64,000 nt of DNA from JAPPHY01 sp034423135 (GTDB lineage: Bacteria; Chloroflexota; Dehalococcoidia; Lucifugimonadales; UBA2985): assembly GCA_034423135.1 (NCBI GenBank), contig DAOUJC010000004.1, positions 1 through 64,000 of the forward strand, given 5' to 3'. Both the position numbers and the translations under genes were made by a program. Under the pieces are notes generated by a model, which was not told the origin of the DNA, made no database searches, and worked only from the letters and a program-made list of their open reading frames with translations. Shown here in pieces: positions 1-8,168 of the stretch. The number at the start of each line of letters is the position of its first letter. Within the stretch, counting starts at the first letter, position 1.

Positions 1-1002
<1,002 letters not shown>

Positions 1003-1049
1003 ACATTCAGGCTCGTGGACCTCTATTCGGTTTCGGTCTCTCACCACGT

Positions 1050-1124
1050 CGCGGGGTGGAGCAGTGGCAGCTCGTCGGGCTCATAACCCGAAGGTCGTTG
1101 GTTCAAATCCAACCCCCGCTACCA
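1050..1124 (+). tRNA. tRNA-fMet (CAT), initiator, CCA encoded
   Basis: A complete cloverleaf can be drawn. The acceptor stem GCGGGG/CCCCGC has an unpaired first base (C1 against U72), a hallmark of initiator tRNAs. The anticodon stem carries three consecutive G:C pairs (GGG-CTCATAA-CCC), the other initiator signature. The T arm is GTTGGTTCAAATCCAAC and CCA is encoded. It follows 23S rRNA closely and may be co-transcribed with it. Bases 1066-1126 are repeated at 2425-2485 with two differences, so this copy looks like one end of an integrated segment. Confidence 0.95.
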
Positions 1125-1135
1125 AGCACTCAATC

Positions 1136-1158
1136 GCGTCCCGCCACTGGCGGGACGC
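1136..1158 (+). terminator. GC-rich hairpin after tRNA-fMet
   Basis: GCGTCCCGCC and GGCGGGACGC form a perfect 10-bp stem with a 3-base loop, 11 bases after the tRNA. No T-run follows, so termination strength is uncertain. It differs from the hairpin after the tRNA fragment at 2425-2482, which suggests it belongs to the inserted segment. Confidence 0.5.
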
Positions 1159-1173
1159 TGTGCATCTAGCGAC

Positions 1174-2217
1174 ATGCAAATCAACCCATCAGACCGCCAG
1201 TTCTCCGCAGAGGAAATCGACCAGGCAGGTCGAACCCTCGCAAGTCTGTACGGCGCGGAGCGCACGCCGGAGTTGGAAGAGGCCGCGCGTCTGGTCAACG
1301 AGTGGCGGGCGCTCCACGCTCATCCTCTGCGCGTGATTCGAAACAGCCTCAAACGGCAGGCACCCCACGATGCGTTGTTGGCTCAGCGCCTAAAGCGCCT
1401 GCCCTCAATCACGAACAAGCTCCAAAGGCTGCCACGGCTGCGCTTGTCAGGTGTGCAGGACATCGGCGGGTGCCGCGTTGTCGTTCGGAGCCCCTACGAA
1501 GCGTTTATTCTCGCCATGGATTTTGCTAGGCGGAGGACAAGCCACGACCTGATAGGAGTGAACAACTATATCGAACGCCCCAGGGAGTCCGGCTACCGAG
1601 GGTTGCACCTGGTCTATGCTTATAACAGCCCAAAGGGTAGGCAGTGGCAGGGGCTAAGGACCGAGATTCAATTCCGGTCCAGACCACAACACCAGTGGGC
1701 AACTGCCGTGGAAACCGTGGGAGCCTTCACTGGGCAAGACCTCAAGTCCGGGTCTGGAGACCCCGCCTGGCTGCGCTTCTTCGCGCTCATGAGCAGCCGG
1801 ATCGCCCTCCAAGAGGGCGCGCCTGTCGTGCCAAACACCCCTGCAAACCGTAATGAACTGCTCGACGAGATAAGGTCGGTCGATCGGGAGATTGGTGGTG
1901 TCCATGAAAGACTGACCCTGTTCCAGTGGATGACCCGTGAACTGGCTCCGTTCATGGGTGGCAAGCACTGGGTACTGATTGAACTAAACCTAGAGACGCG
2001 CAGACTCTCCGGGCAGGTTTATGGGCCTCGCTATTGGGAAGAGGCCAACCAAGCATATCTGGAACGCGAACTAGCGACCCAAGGCAACCCACGGATAGAT
2101 GTGGTATTGATTTCCACCAACAACCTGTCTGAGTTGAGAAGGGCCTATCCAAACTACTTCGCAGACCTCGGCCAATTCAAGGCCAGGGTTCGGCGGGCTA
2201 TTCCGCTAGCGGACTAG
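1174..2217 (+). CDS. RelA/SpoT-domain protein (small alarmone synthetase / toxSAS-like)
   Basis: 347 residues. The (p)ppGpp-synthetase fold is recognisable: VQDIGGCRVVV (about 94-104) matches the conserved strand near the ATP site, NYIERPRESGYRGLHLVY (131-148) matches the conserved GYR.LH block, and TEIQFRSRPQHQWA (163-176) matches the EIQ.RT...HAWA motif. There is no HD hydrolase domain and no TGS/ACT domain. A region of about 150 residues after the synthetase has no assignment I can make. Family knowledge: stand-alone synthetases of this kind make (p)ppGpp/(pp)pApp or act as toxSAS toxins, some modifying the tRNA CCA end. The gene sits alone between tRNA-fMet and a tRNA 3' fragment. No neutralising antitoxin is evident. 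Start ATG 1174 chosen; toxin versus housekeeping role is undecided. Confidence 0.8.
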   Translation: MQINPSDRQFSAEEIDQAGRTLASLYGAERTPELEEAARLVNEWRALHAHPLRVIRNSLKRQAPHDALLAQRLKRLPSITNKLQRLPRLRLSGVQDIGGCRVVVRSPYEAFILAMDFARRRTSHDLIGVNNYIERPRESGYRGLHLVYAYNSPKGRQWQGLRTEIQFRSRPQHQWATAVETVGAFTGQDLKSGSGDPAWLRFFALMSSRIALQEGAPVVPNTPANRNELLDEIRSVDREIGGVHERLTLFQWMTRELAPFMGGKHWVLIELNLETRRLSGQVYGPRYWEEANQAYLERELATQGNPRIDVVLISTNNLSELRRAYPNYFADLGQFKARVRRAIPLAD

Positions 2218-2375
2218 TTCGCCGCCCGCTCCTTGGCTTCGCGCCGCTCCCTGGCACGGCGGCTGCGCTCCATTGCCTGCTTTGCCACTCGATCAAATCT
2301 CTGCGAGGGAGTTTCTTTAGCTTGTACCTTGGTTGCCTTGCTCGCCATCTCTAGCTCCAAATGGACTTTCACCAT
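2214..2375 (-). CDS. Small basic hypothetical protein
   Basis: 53 residues from an ATG at 2375, or 44 from the internal Met that begins MASKATKVQ. It is very rich in Lys/Arg and Glu (RSRRARERREAKERAAN at the C-terminus), so probably helical and able to bind nucleic acid or an acidic partner. It converges on the RelA/SpoT-like gene and overlaps its stop by 4 bases. A perfect 16-bp palindrome lies 6 bases upstream of its start. It is the only candidate partner for the synthetase in the segment, but that pairing is speculation. It could also be a chance reading frame. Confidence 0.35.
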   Translation of the reverse strand: MVKVHLELEMASKATKVQAKETPSQRFDRVAKQAMERSRRARERREAKERAAN

Positions 2376-2381
2376 TGTGGT

Positions 2382-2397
2382 TGTTACTATAGTAACA
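2382..2397. promoter_or_regulatory. Perfect 16-bp palindrome, candidate operator/promoter
   Basis: TGTTACTATAGTAACA is its own reverse complement. It is A+T-rich in a G+C-rich setting and contains -10-like TATAGT/TACTAT on both strands. It lies just upstream of the small minus-strand frame and inside the tRNA-bounded segment, so a dimeric regulator site is plausible. Confidence 0.45.
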
Positions 2398-2424
2398 CAT
2401 TCTGCGATTCGGAGACTATGAAGA

Positions 2425-2482
2425 GGCAGTTCGTCGGGCTTATAACCCGAAGGTCGTTGGTTCAAATCCAACCCCCGCTACC
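2425..2482 (+). pseudogene. tRNA-fMet 3' fragment (duplicate of 1066-1123)
   Basis: This copy runs from the D-loop to the CCA end and matches the intact tRNA except for two C-to-T changes, one of which turns anticodon CAT into TAT. The matching block continues to 2485. The acceptor 5' strand and most of the D arm are missing, so it cannot fold as a tRNA. It has the form expected of the displaced 3' end left when an element integrates into a tRNA gene. The strong terminator at 2493-2523 just behind it is probably the original tRNA terminator. Confidence 0.85.
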
Positions 2483-2492
2483 AAGAACAACA

Positions 2493-2523
2493 AGAAAGGC
2501 CCCAGACAATCTGGGGCCTTTCT
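2493..2523 (+). terminator. Rho-independent terminator
   Basis: AGAAAGGCCCCAGA and TCTGGGGCCTTTCT form a perfect 14-bp stem with a CAA loop. It begins 10 bases after the tRNA fragment and is nearly symmetric, so it could also stop minus-strand transcripts. Confidence 0.75.
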
Positions 2524-2541
2524 CCATTATGCGACGCCTTC

Positions 2542-3560
2542 TCACTCCGTGACCTGGAGGAACCGCCGACTCTCCTCACTGTACTCGGGTTTGTAGATCA
2601 GGATCAGCCCGCGCTCTGAAATTGGTATCTCAAAGCAGACGTTACCCTCTGCGCTTCCTCCTGGGAAGATTTCACGGTTCAAGGCATCTGGTATGATGCC
2701 GCACCGATCACTAGACGTATAGATTACCCTCTCGTCGCCGATGAGCTCGAAGTCGCTACGGCCAACATCAGCAGGCTGCAGGGCATCGGATGGGTTGGAA
2801 ACCTCCACTCGCACCATGAAGAAGCGATTACCCTGTTCCGGAGGGTCATTGAACTGGTTCTCTGCAAGTATGAGTGACCATGCATCTGCTGTAATCTGCA
2901 ACACCCGAATCTCCGTTCCGTCAGCACCTGTCATGACTTCGCCGACGGGGAATGCGTCACTCAGAATGGCGCCCGGTGGAGGTGCTGGGTCTCCGACGCT
3001 GTAGCCGATGAATGTGTCACCATCTCGGTCTATCTCGTAGTGGTAAGTGATGAAGTGATCACCACCGGCGCTCAACTTGGTTTCAGCTTTGCAGCGCAAG
3101 AGCTTAGCTGTGCGCTCGATTTCCTCCAGCTTGTCATCGTACAGCTTCAGGATGCGCGGCGAGAACGCACTCTCCCTAGCCCTATGATCTCGTCTATCAG
3201 ACGCTGGTTGTCGCAACCTATTGTTGGGTCTATCGTTAGTTCAGGGGTTGGCGTGGGAGTTGGCGCCGGGGTAGCTGTTGGGGCCGGCGTAATGGTTGGC
3301 GCAGGTGTAGGTGTCTGGGTTGGTGTAGCGGTCGGCTCGGGAGTTGGTGTCTGGGTTGGCGTTGCGGTTGGTGGTGGTGTGGAGGTTGGTGCAGGTGTAG
3401 CAGCCAGTTCGGGGGTAGATGTCGGGGATGCCGTGGCTGTCGGCGCAGGCTCCGGTGTTTCAGAGGTACATCCAGCCACGATGGCCAGAATAACAATAAG
3501 CGGTGCAAGTGACGCACAAAGGACTGATGAGAGGCTCCTACGGGTTCTTGGGTGGCTCAT
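2542..3560 (-). pseudogene. P/T-rich lipoprotein with C-terminal globular domain, frameshifted
   Basis: The 5' part (start ATG at 3560) has a signal peptide ending in a lipobox (ILAIVAGC), then a long linker of Pro-Thr repeats, then GCDNQRLIDEIIGL. The frame then closes after about 137 residues. The neighbouring frame carries on directly with ARESAFSPRILKLYDDKLEE and a roughly 200-residue domain ending FLQVTE. The later part (dates of VRVEVSNPSDALQPADV type) resembles DUF4352-like immunoglobulin-fold extracellular domains. Joining the frames near 3170-3182 with a one-base correction gives one continuous lipoprotein. It is either a real frameshift or a sequencing error. Function unknown; probably anchored on the outer face of the membrane. 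Confidence 0.65.
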
Positions 3561-3665
3561 GACAGGCTCCTTTCAGAGTCAGACCTTGTCCGACACGGTA
3601 AAAGGAGCAGCCGATTGGAAGCGTATCTGTCCAGCAAGGAGCCCCCTCGTGACGGGCAGGATTCT

Positions 3666-3760
3666 TGCGACAGATACCACTGCCAACACCAAGGACACAA
3701 GGGGGCATGGGGGAACCCATGCCTCTACCTTGGCACTGGCAGTGCCGGGTATCTGTCGCA
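3666..3760. repeat. Long foldback (imperfect inverted repeat, 95 bp)
   Basis: TGCGACAGATACC at the left end is matched by GGTATCTGTCGCA at the right end. ACTGCCA/TGGCAGT and CCAAGG/CCTTGG continue the pairing, and the centre is a perfect hairpin, GGCATGGG-GGAA-CCCATGCC (3703-3722). The whole segment could fold as one long stem. It could be a palindromic miniature element or a structured RNA. It lies in the gene-free stretch 3561-3969, where I see no other coding signal. Confidence 0.6.
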
Positions 3761-3969
3761 GTGCCGAGTCTATCACAATGGATTTGGGGTGTATACCCTG
3801 GATCCCCAATTCAAAGTCGCTTGCGGTGGTCGAGGGGCGATGCAAGTGGTGGGGCCTCATGGAATAGAGACTCATCCCATGTCCGCAGGAGACGGCTTCC
3901 CCCGTTCGCGAGAATGACGGCGCGGCGGCGGGCCACGCCCCCTCCCGCGCCCACCATCCGTGTGCTACC

Positions 3970-4932
3970 ATGCTGCGCAAGCAGCCTTACGGCGCACCGC
4001 CTCCAATGTCAACGGTCTTCCGCATAGCAGCCAGCCCGGTTGTCCTCGCAGTCAGGCTGATAGTCTTCTTAGTCACCCGCACCGTCTCGCTTGTGGTCCG
4101 CCTGTTGTCCTTCACAGTGACCTCGGCCGTCCCCGGTATCGCACGCTTCGCCGCGTACATCGTCGTCAGGCCGCTGAGGCTCATCGCCGGCCTGCTGGGC
4201 TTCCTGGCGACCGGAGTGGCTCCTCGAATCGTTCGCGCACTCGTCTTGGTGTTGCGCATGCAGGCGTCGTTACTCGTCAGCTACCTGCTCTTCGGCGCCG
4301 ACCTCGTCATCTACCTGATGGTGCGCGCACAGGGTGGAGGGCAGCGCGTCAAGCCCACGCTGCGCAGACCCTTCGAGCCCGGGCAGAAGCAGGCCCTCTT
4401 CCGCAGCCAGGGGGGCCGCTGCATGTACTGCGGAGCCGAACGCGACATCCGCGAGTTTCAGATCGACCACATGGTGCCCGTGGTGCGAGGCGGCCCGCAC
4501 GAGATGGCCAACTTCCAGCTGCTGTGCGGGCCGTGCAATAACCGCAAGCGCGACTACACGGACGAGGAGTTCCGGCAGCGCTACCGCGAGCTGACCGGCC
4601 CGCCACAGCGAGGCCGCAGCTACGAACCGCCCGCGCAGCAGATCCCGCTCGACCGATTCGAGGAGGTGGGCCGCCGGACCGAGGTGCCCCGTTCGCTGCA
4701 GGACTTCCACAGCATGAAGTTCAGCCCGCCGCTGGGCAAGGTCGCCATCGGCTGCGCGGTTGTCGGCGTCGCAGCGCTGGCCGTGTGGACGGCGGTATCG
4801 GTGGTTCAGGCGGGCAGCCTGAGCCCGTCCGAGGCGCTGCCGGAGTGGATGTTGATAGGCGTGGCGGCTGCGGCGTACGCCGTCGCATCGCTGGGCCTGA
4901 TGTGGAGGGCATACGTGACTGGCAGGGAATAG
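3970..4932 (+). CDS. Membrane-anchored HNH endonuclease-domain protein
   Basis: 320 residues from ATG 3970; ATG 4006 is an alternative. Residues about 15-120 are strongly hydrophobic with regularly spaced Arg (VRLIVFLVTR-type units), suggesting several short membrane or amphipathic segments. A compact HNH domain follows: zinc pairs CMYC (151-154) and CGPC (186-189), the core IDHMVP (165-170), Asn181 and the NNRKRD tail. Two further hydrophobic segments (about 258-282 and 292-314) close the protein. HNH domains cut or nick nucleic acids, and placing one between membrane segments is unusual. No partner gene is adjacent. The target is unknown; DNA uptake, defence or phage exclusion are possible. 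Confidence 0.75.
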   Translation: MLRKQPYGAPPPMSTVFRIAASPVVLAVRLIVFLVTRTVSLVVRLLSFTVTSAVPGIARFAAYIVVRPLRLIAGLLGFLATGVAPRIVRALVLVLRMQASLLVSYLLFGADLVIYLMVRAQGGGQRVKPTLRRPFEPGQKQALFRSQGGRCMYCGAERDIREFQIDHMVPVVRGGPHEMANFQLLCGPCNNRKRDYTDEEFRQRYRELTGPPQRGRSYEPPAQQIPLDRFEEVGRRTEVPRSLQDFHSMKFSPPLGKVAIGCAVVGVAALAVWTAVSVVQAGSLSPSEALPEWMLIGVAAAAYAVASLGLMWRAYVTGRE

Positions 4933-4988
4933 GGCGAATGGTGAGGAGCGTGCCGCGCTCAAGTCCGGCGCGCGCGGGGCGTGACGAT

Positions 4989-5062
4989 TGGCTGCCCGGC
5001 CTGGATTCGAACCAAGGTCTTCTGAGCCAAAGTCAGACGTGCTACCACTGCACCACCGGGCA
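4989..5062 (-). tRNA. tRNA-Gln (TTG), CCA encoded
   Basis: On the minus strand the acceptor stem TGCCCGG/CCGGGCA pairs fully. The anticodon stem TCTGA/TCAGA holds the loop CTTTGGC, giving anticodon TTG. The T arm is CTTGGTTCGAATCCAGG-like and CCA is encoded at 4989-4991. Confidence 0.93.
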
Positions 5063-5156
5063 TCCGGCCAAATGAGCCGTGCCTTCCATTGTAGTACTTC
5101 ACGTCACTGCCGGAAAAGGGCCGCTGCGCCGCTTCCCATCGTCGGTTCCAGCGCGT

Positions 5157-5184
5157 GCAGCCGGCCGCGAAACAGGCCGGCTGC
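5157..5184. other. Perfect 10-bp GC hairpin upstream of the rpmH promoter
   Basis: GCAGCCGGCC and GGCCGGCTGC pair perfectly around an 8-base loop, 23 bases before the -35 box of the rpmH promoter. No T-run follows on either strand. It may insulate the divergent tRNA-Gln and rpmH transcription units. Confidence 0.4.
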
Positions 5185-5207
5185 AGCCCGGCGAGCCGTC
5201 GCCGAAT

Positions 5208-5236
5208 TTGACACCTTCAGCCAACAGGAATATAAT
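5208..5236 (+). promoter_or_regulatory. Consensus sigma-70 promoter of rpmH-rnpA
   Basis: TTGACA (5208-5213), a 17-base spacer and TATAAT (5231-5236) match the consensus exactly. The start codon of rpmH is only 13 bases past the -10 box, so the untranslated leader must be very short. Confidence 0.85.
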
Positions 5237-5249
5237 CCAGCCCGTCATC

Positions 5250-5387
5250 ATGCCGAAGCGAACCTACCAACCGAAAGTCAGACGAAGGAAGAGAGTCCAC
5301 GGCTTCTTCTCCCGCATGCAGACCCCAGGCGGCCAAAAGGTGCTGAAGAGGCGCCGCTTCAAGGGCCGCTCGAGACTCACGGTCTAG
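5250..5387 (+). CDS. rpmH: 50S ribosomal protein L34
   Basis: 45 residues, the normal L34 length, beginning MPKRTYQPKVRRRKRVHGF and ending KRRRFKGRSRLTV. The K/R-rich composition and the GFFSRM and GG.KVL.RRR.KGR motifs are diagnostic. It is the first gene of the conserved rpmH-rnpA-yidD-yidC-jag block and is read from the consensus promoter just upstream. It forms part of the large ribosomal subunit near the exit tunnel. Confidence 0.97.
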   Translation: MPKRTYQPKVRRRKRVHGFFSRMQTPGGQKVLKRRRFKGRSRLTV

Positions 5388-5431
5388 CTGCATGCAACCC
5401 TCGCGACCGTTGCAGCCCGCGCTCAAGCTCA

Positions 5432-5794
5432 ATGCAGAAGGAGTTCCGTCTCAGGAAGGCCAGGGACTTCTCTCTTGTCTATCGCGTAGGGCGCTCCTGG
5501 GCCAACGACTTCCTGGTTCTGAAGGCTATGCCCAATCAAGGGCAGCTTGACAGCAGGTTTGGGTTCAGCGTGGGGAAGCGGACGGGCAACGCAGTGAACA
5601 GGAACACCATCAAGCGAAGGCTGAGGGAGACGGTCCGCCACACCCCCGTCAAGGAAGGTTGGGACGTGGTCTTCATCGCCCGGGCCCGCTCTCGCAACGC
5701 AAGCTACCGCCAGTTGAGGGCTTCGGCGACATCGCTGCTTCGCAGGGCTGACCTGCTGGCCGCGGCTCCCGGCGAAGAGAGGGCAAGCGCATGA
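5432..5794 (+). CDS. rnpA: Ribonuclease P protein component
   Basis: 120 residues from ATG 5432. The RNR motif region is clear (GKRTGNAVNRNTIKRRLRE), preceded by FGFSVGKR. It binds the RNase P RNA and helps it mature tRNA 5' ends. It lies 44 bases after rpmH, and its stop overlaps the yidD start by 4 bases (ATGA), the usual arrangement. An upstream in-frame extension exists through the rpmH region but has no family support. Confidence 0.96.
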   Translation: MQKEFRLRKARDFSLVYRVGRSWANDFLVLKAMPNQGQLDSRFGFSVGKRTGNAVNRNTIKRRLRETVRHTPVKEGWDVVFIARARSRNASYRQLRASATSLLRRADLLAAAPGEERASA

Positions 5795-6000
5795 GGTCGG
5801 GCGCAACAGCGGCCATCCGATGGTACCAGAAGGCCGTATCGCCATTCCTGCCCGTGTCGTGCCGGTACCTGCCCACCTGCTCCGAGTACTCGCACGAGTG
5901 CATCACGCGCTACGGCTTGCTCCGAGGCCTGTGGCTAACCGTGCGAAGACTCGCCAGGTGCACACCCTTCGGCGGCAGGGGGTACGACCCCGTTCCCTGA
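5791..6000 (+). CDS. yidD: Membrane protein insertion efficiency factor YidD
   Basis: 69 residues with the family pattern: a short amphipathic N-terminus, then IRWYQKAVSPFLP, CRYLPTCSEYSHE and FGGRGYDPVP at the end. The conserved Cys residues (CRYLPTCSEY) are present. It helps YidC-dependent membrane protein insertion. It overlaps rnpA by 4 bases and is followed by a beta-propeller lipoprotein gene and yidC. Confidence 0.95.
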   Translation: MRSGATAAIRWYQKAVSPFLPVSCRYLPTCSEYSHECITRYGLLRGLWLTVRRLARCTPFGGRGYDPVP

Positions 6001-6064
6001 TGACACGCGTGCGAGGCGCCCAATCAACGCACGGTTGAGGGCGCTCGACCCGCCATCGTTCTTC

Positions 6065-7219
6065 ATGGCAACACAGAGAGATCAAATCCCGGCCCGACCA
6101 GCAACGCCTGCGGCGACCATTCGCCTCTGGCTGCTCATCGTGCCGTTTGCGCTTCTGGCCGCCATCGGCTGCGAGGCGGGCCGCTTCACGGCGGAGTCCG
6201 GCTGGTCCGGCGCGGTTGTGGCCGGCGACGTAGTATACATCGGCTCCCGCCAAGCCGAACTCCTGGCCCTGGACAGGCAGCAGGGAAATCTGCTGTGGCG
6301 CTTTCCCAGTGGCGAGGAGGAGAACCTGGTGGGCATCTACGGCAGCCCCGCCGTGACCGACGACCTGGTGTACGTGGGCGCATACGGCGAGGAGCTGGGA
6401 AGGCTGTACGCCATAGATCCGGTGCAGCGTGCCAAGGTGTGGGACTATCCCACGGGCGATCACATCGTGGGTTCGCCTGTGGTGTCCGGTGAGACGGTCC
6501 TGGTGGGGTCATCGGACGGCGTGCTCTACGCGCTGGACGCCGCAACCGGCGGCGAGCTGTGGCGCTTCCGGACGGGCAATAAGATATGGTCGACGCCCGT
6601 GGTCGACGAAGGCACTGTGTACCTGGGCTCGCTGGACCACAACGTGTACGCCATCAGCCTTGACGACGGCGAGGAGCGGTGGAGGTTCACCACCGGAGGC
6701 GCTGTGGCGTCGACTCCGCTGGTCTCGGGCGGTCGCGTCTACATCGGCTCGTTCGACAGGCACTTCTACGCGCTGGACGCCCGCTCGGGCGCGGAGGCGT
6801 GGGTGCAGCCGTTCCGGGCGGACAACTGGTTCTGGACCACTGCCGTATCCGACGGCGGCAACATCTACGTCGGCTCGCTGGACGGCAACCTCTACGCAAT
6901 CAGCGCGCAATCCGGCCAGTCCGCGTGGCCGCAGCCGTTCGCGACGGGCCAGCCGATTGTGTCGGCGCCCGCCATCGTGCCTGACGGTGTGGTCGTCGCG
7001 AGTGACAGCGGCGACATTTTCCTCGTGCGAGCGCGGGACGGTCAGCAGATACGCCCGTACTCCGTAAGGGACCACATCCGAGCGCCGATTACGTCTGAGG
7101 ACTCGGTGATCTACTTCAGCGCCATGGACCACTCGGTGCGGGCAGCCGACCTGGAAGGCGGCTTCTGGAAGGAGCTGTGGTGCCACGACACCAGGGAGGA
7201 CAGGCAGCAATGCGAGTGA
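6065..7219 (+). CDS. PQQ-like beta-propeller lipoprotein (BamB-like)
   Basis: 384 residues from ATG 6065. The N-terminal hydrophobic segment ends in a lipobox (ALLAAIGC). It is followed by about seven copies of a propeller blade motif of the form VY.GS.D..LYALDA..G...W.F (for example SPVVSGETVLVGSSDGVLYA and YLGSLDHNVYAISLDDGEERW). These repeats bind partner proteins or ligands rather than catalyse. The insertion between yidD and yidC suggests a role in membrane protein assembly or quality control outside the cell membrane. That role is inferred from context only. An upstream in-frame start at 6035 is possible. Confidence 0.8.
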   Translation: MATQRDQIPARPATPAATIRLWLLIVPFALLAAIGCEAGRFTAESGWSGAVVAGDVVYIGSRQAELLALDRQQGNLLWRFPSGEEENLVGIYGSPAVTDDLVYVGAYGEELGRLYAIDPVQRAKVWDYPTGDHIVGSPVVSGETVLVGSSDGVLYALDAATGGELWRFRTGNKIWSTPVVDEGTVYLGSLDHNVYAISLDDGEERWRFTTGGAVASTPLVSGGRVYIGSFDRHFYALDARSGAEAWVQPFRADNWFWTTAVSDGGNIYVGSLDGNLYAISAQSGQSAWPQPFATGQPIVSAPAIVPDGVVVASDSGDIFLVRARDGQQIRPYSVRDHIRAPITSEDSVIYFSAMDHSVRAADLEGGFWKELWCHDTREDRQQCE

Positions 7220-7253
7220 TTAGCGTCCCAGCCCGCGGAGGCAACACGTAGCC

Positions 7254-8168
7254 ATGCTTGAATTCGTCGGTCTCATCTGGGACCAGCTCATCCTCGGCCC
7301 GATGGTGAACGCCCTGGTGTTCCTCTACGCCATCCTGTTCGACAACTTCGGCCTCAGCATCCTGTCCTTCACGGTGCTGGTCAGGCTGGTCACCATGCCC
7401 CTGACGCTGAAGCAGATCAGGATGACGCGGCAGATGACCCAGCTTCAGCCGGTGATGCGGGAGCTGCAGAACAAGTACAAGGACGACCGGCAACGGCTGT
7501 CTCAGGAGACGATGAAGCTGTATCGGGAGCGAGGCGTCAATCCTCTGGGATGCCTTGGGCCGATGGTCATTCAGATGCCCGTCTGGATCGGGCTGTACCA
7601 GGCCATCATCCAGACCCTGCCCACGCAGCCTGAGCGGCTCATCGGCCTCTCGCAGAAGCTGTACTCCTGGCTCCCGATGGTCAACGAAGCGGTGCCGCTG
7701 AGCAGCGGCTTCCTCTGGATGGACCTGGCGCTGGGCCCCGGCGAGCAGAGCGACTTCATATTGCCCGCGCTCGTGGGGCTGTCCATGTGGGCAGTGCAGA
7801 AGATGTCGACTGTGCCGTCGGCGGACCCGCGGCAGGCGCAGACCAACACGATGATGCTGTGGATGATGCCGCTGATGCTCACCTTCTTCTCGTTCCAGCT
7901 ACCCAGCGGCCTCGCCCTCTACTGGGTGGCGTCCAACCTGATACAGATGGGAATCCAGTATTTTATAACCGGATGGGGCAACCTTCTGCCGTCCAGACCA
8001 GAGACGGCCCCCGCGCAGGCAGCGCCCGCCCAGCCGGTCAAGGAGATTGCGCAAGATGGAGACACTGGAGACAACGGGAAGAACCGTCGAGGAGGCAATC
8101 GAAATCGCGCTGGAACAGCTAGGCGCAGATCGAGATCAGGTAGAAGTAGACGTAATCAGCCAAGGTAA
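7254..8168 (+). CDS. yidC: Membrane protein insertase YidC/Oxa1 family
   Basis: 304 residues. The first transmembrane segment is near residue 10-35, followed by the conserved basic cytoplasmic loop (MPLTLKQIRMTRQMTQLQPVM), the NPLGCLGPMVIQMPVWIGLY block, and further membrane segments ending PSGLALYW..SN.IQM. It inserts and folds membrane proteins with or without Sec. It is a short form lacking the large periplasmic domain of E. coli YidC. The C-terminus is a strongly basic tail (NRRGGNRNRAGTARRRSRSG), of the kind that binds ribosomes. The last 113 bases overlap jag out of frame, so tail and Jag N-terminus share DNA. Confidence 0.94.
   Translation: MLEFVGLIWDQLILGPMVNALVFLYAILFDNFGLSILSFTVLVRLVTMPLTLKQIRMTRQMTQLQPVMRELQNKYKDDRQRLSQETMKLYRERGVNPLGCLGPMVIQMPVWIGLYQAIIQTLPTQPERLIGLSQKLYSWLPMVNEAVPLSSGFLWMDLALGPGEQSDFILPALVGLSMWAVQKMSTVPSADPRQAQTNTMMLWMMPLMLTFFSFQLPSGLALYWVASNLIQMGIQYFITGWGNLLPSRPETAPAQAAPAQPVKEIAQDGDTGDNGKNRRGGNRNRAGTARRRSRSGRSRRNQPR

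Noticed and set aside
2425..2482. A second functional tRNA gene (anticodon TAT, Ile)
   Set aside because: The acceptor 5' strand and part of the D arm are missing, so no cloverleaf can form.
5157..5250. A replication origin near rpmH
   Set aside because: The rpmH-yidC block often lies near oriC, but I see no cluster of DnaA boxes and no dnaA or dnaN gene.
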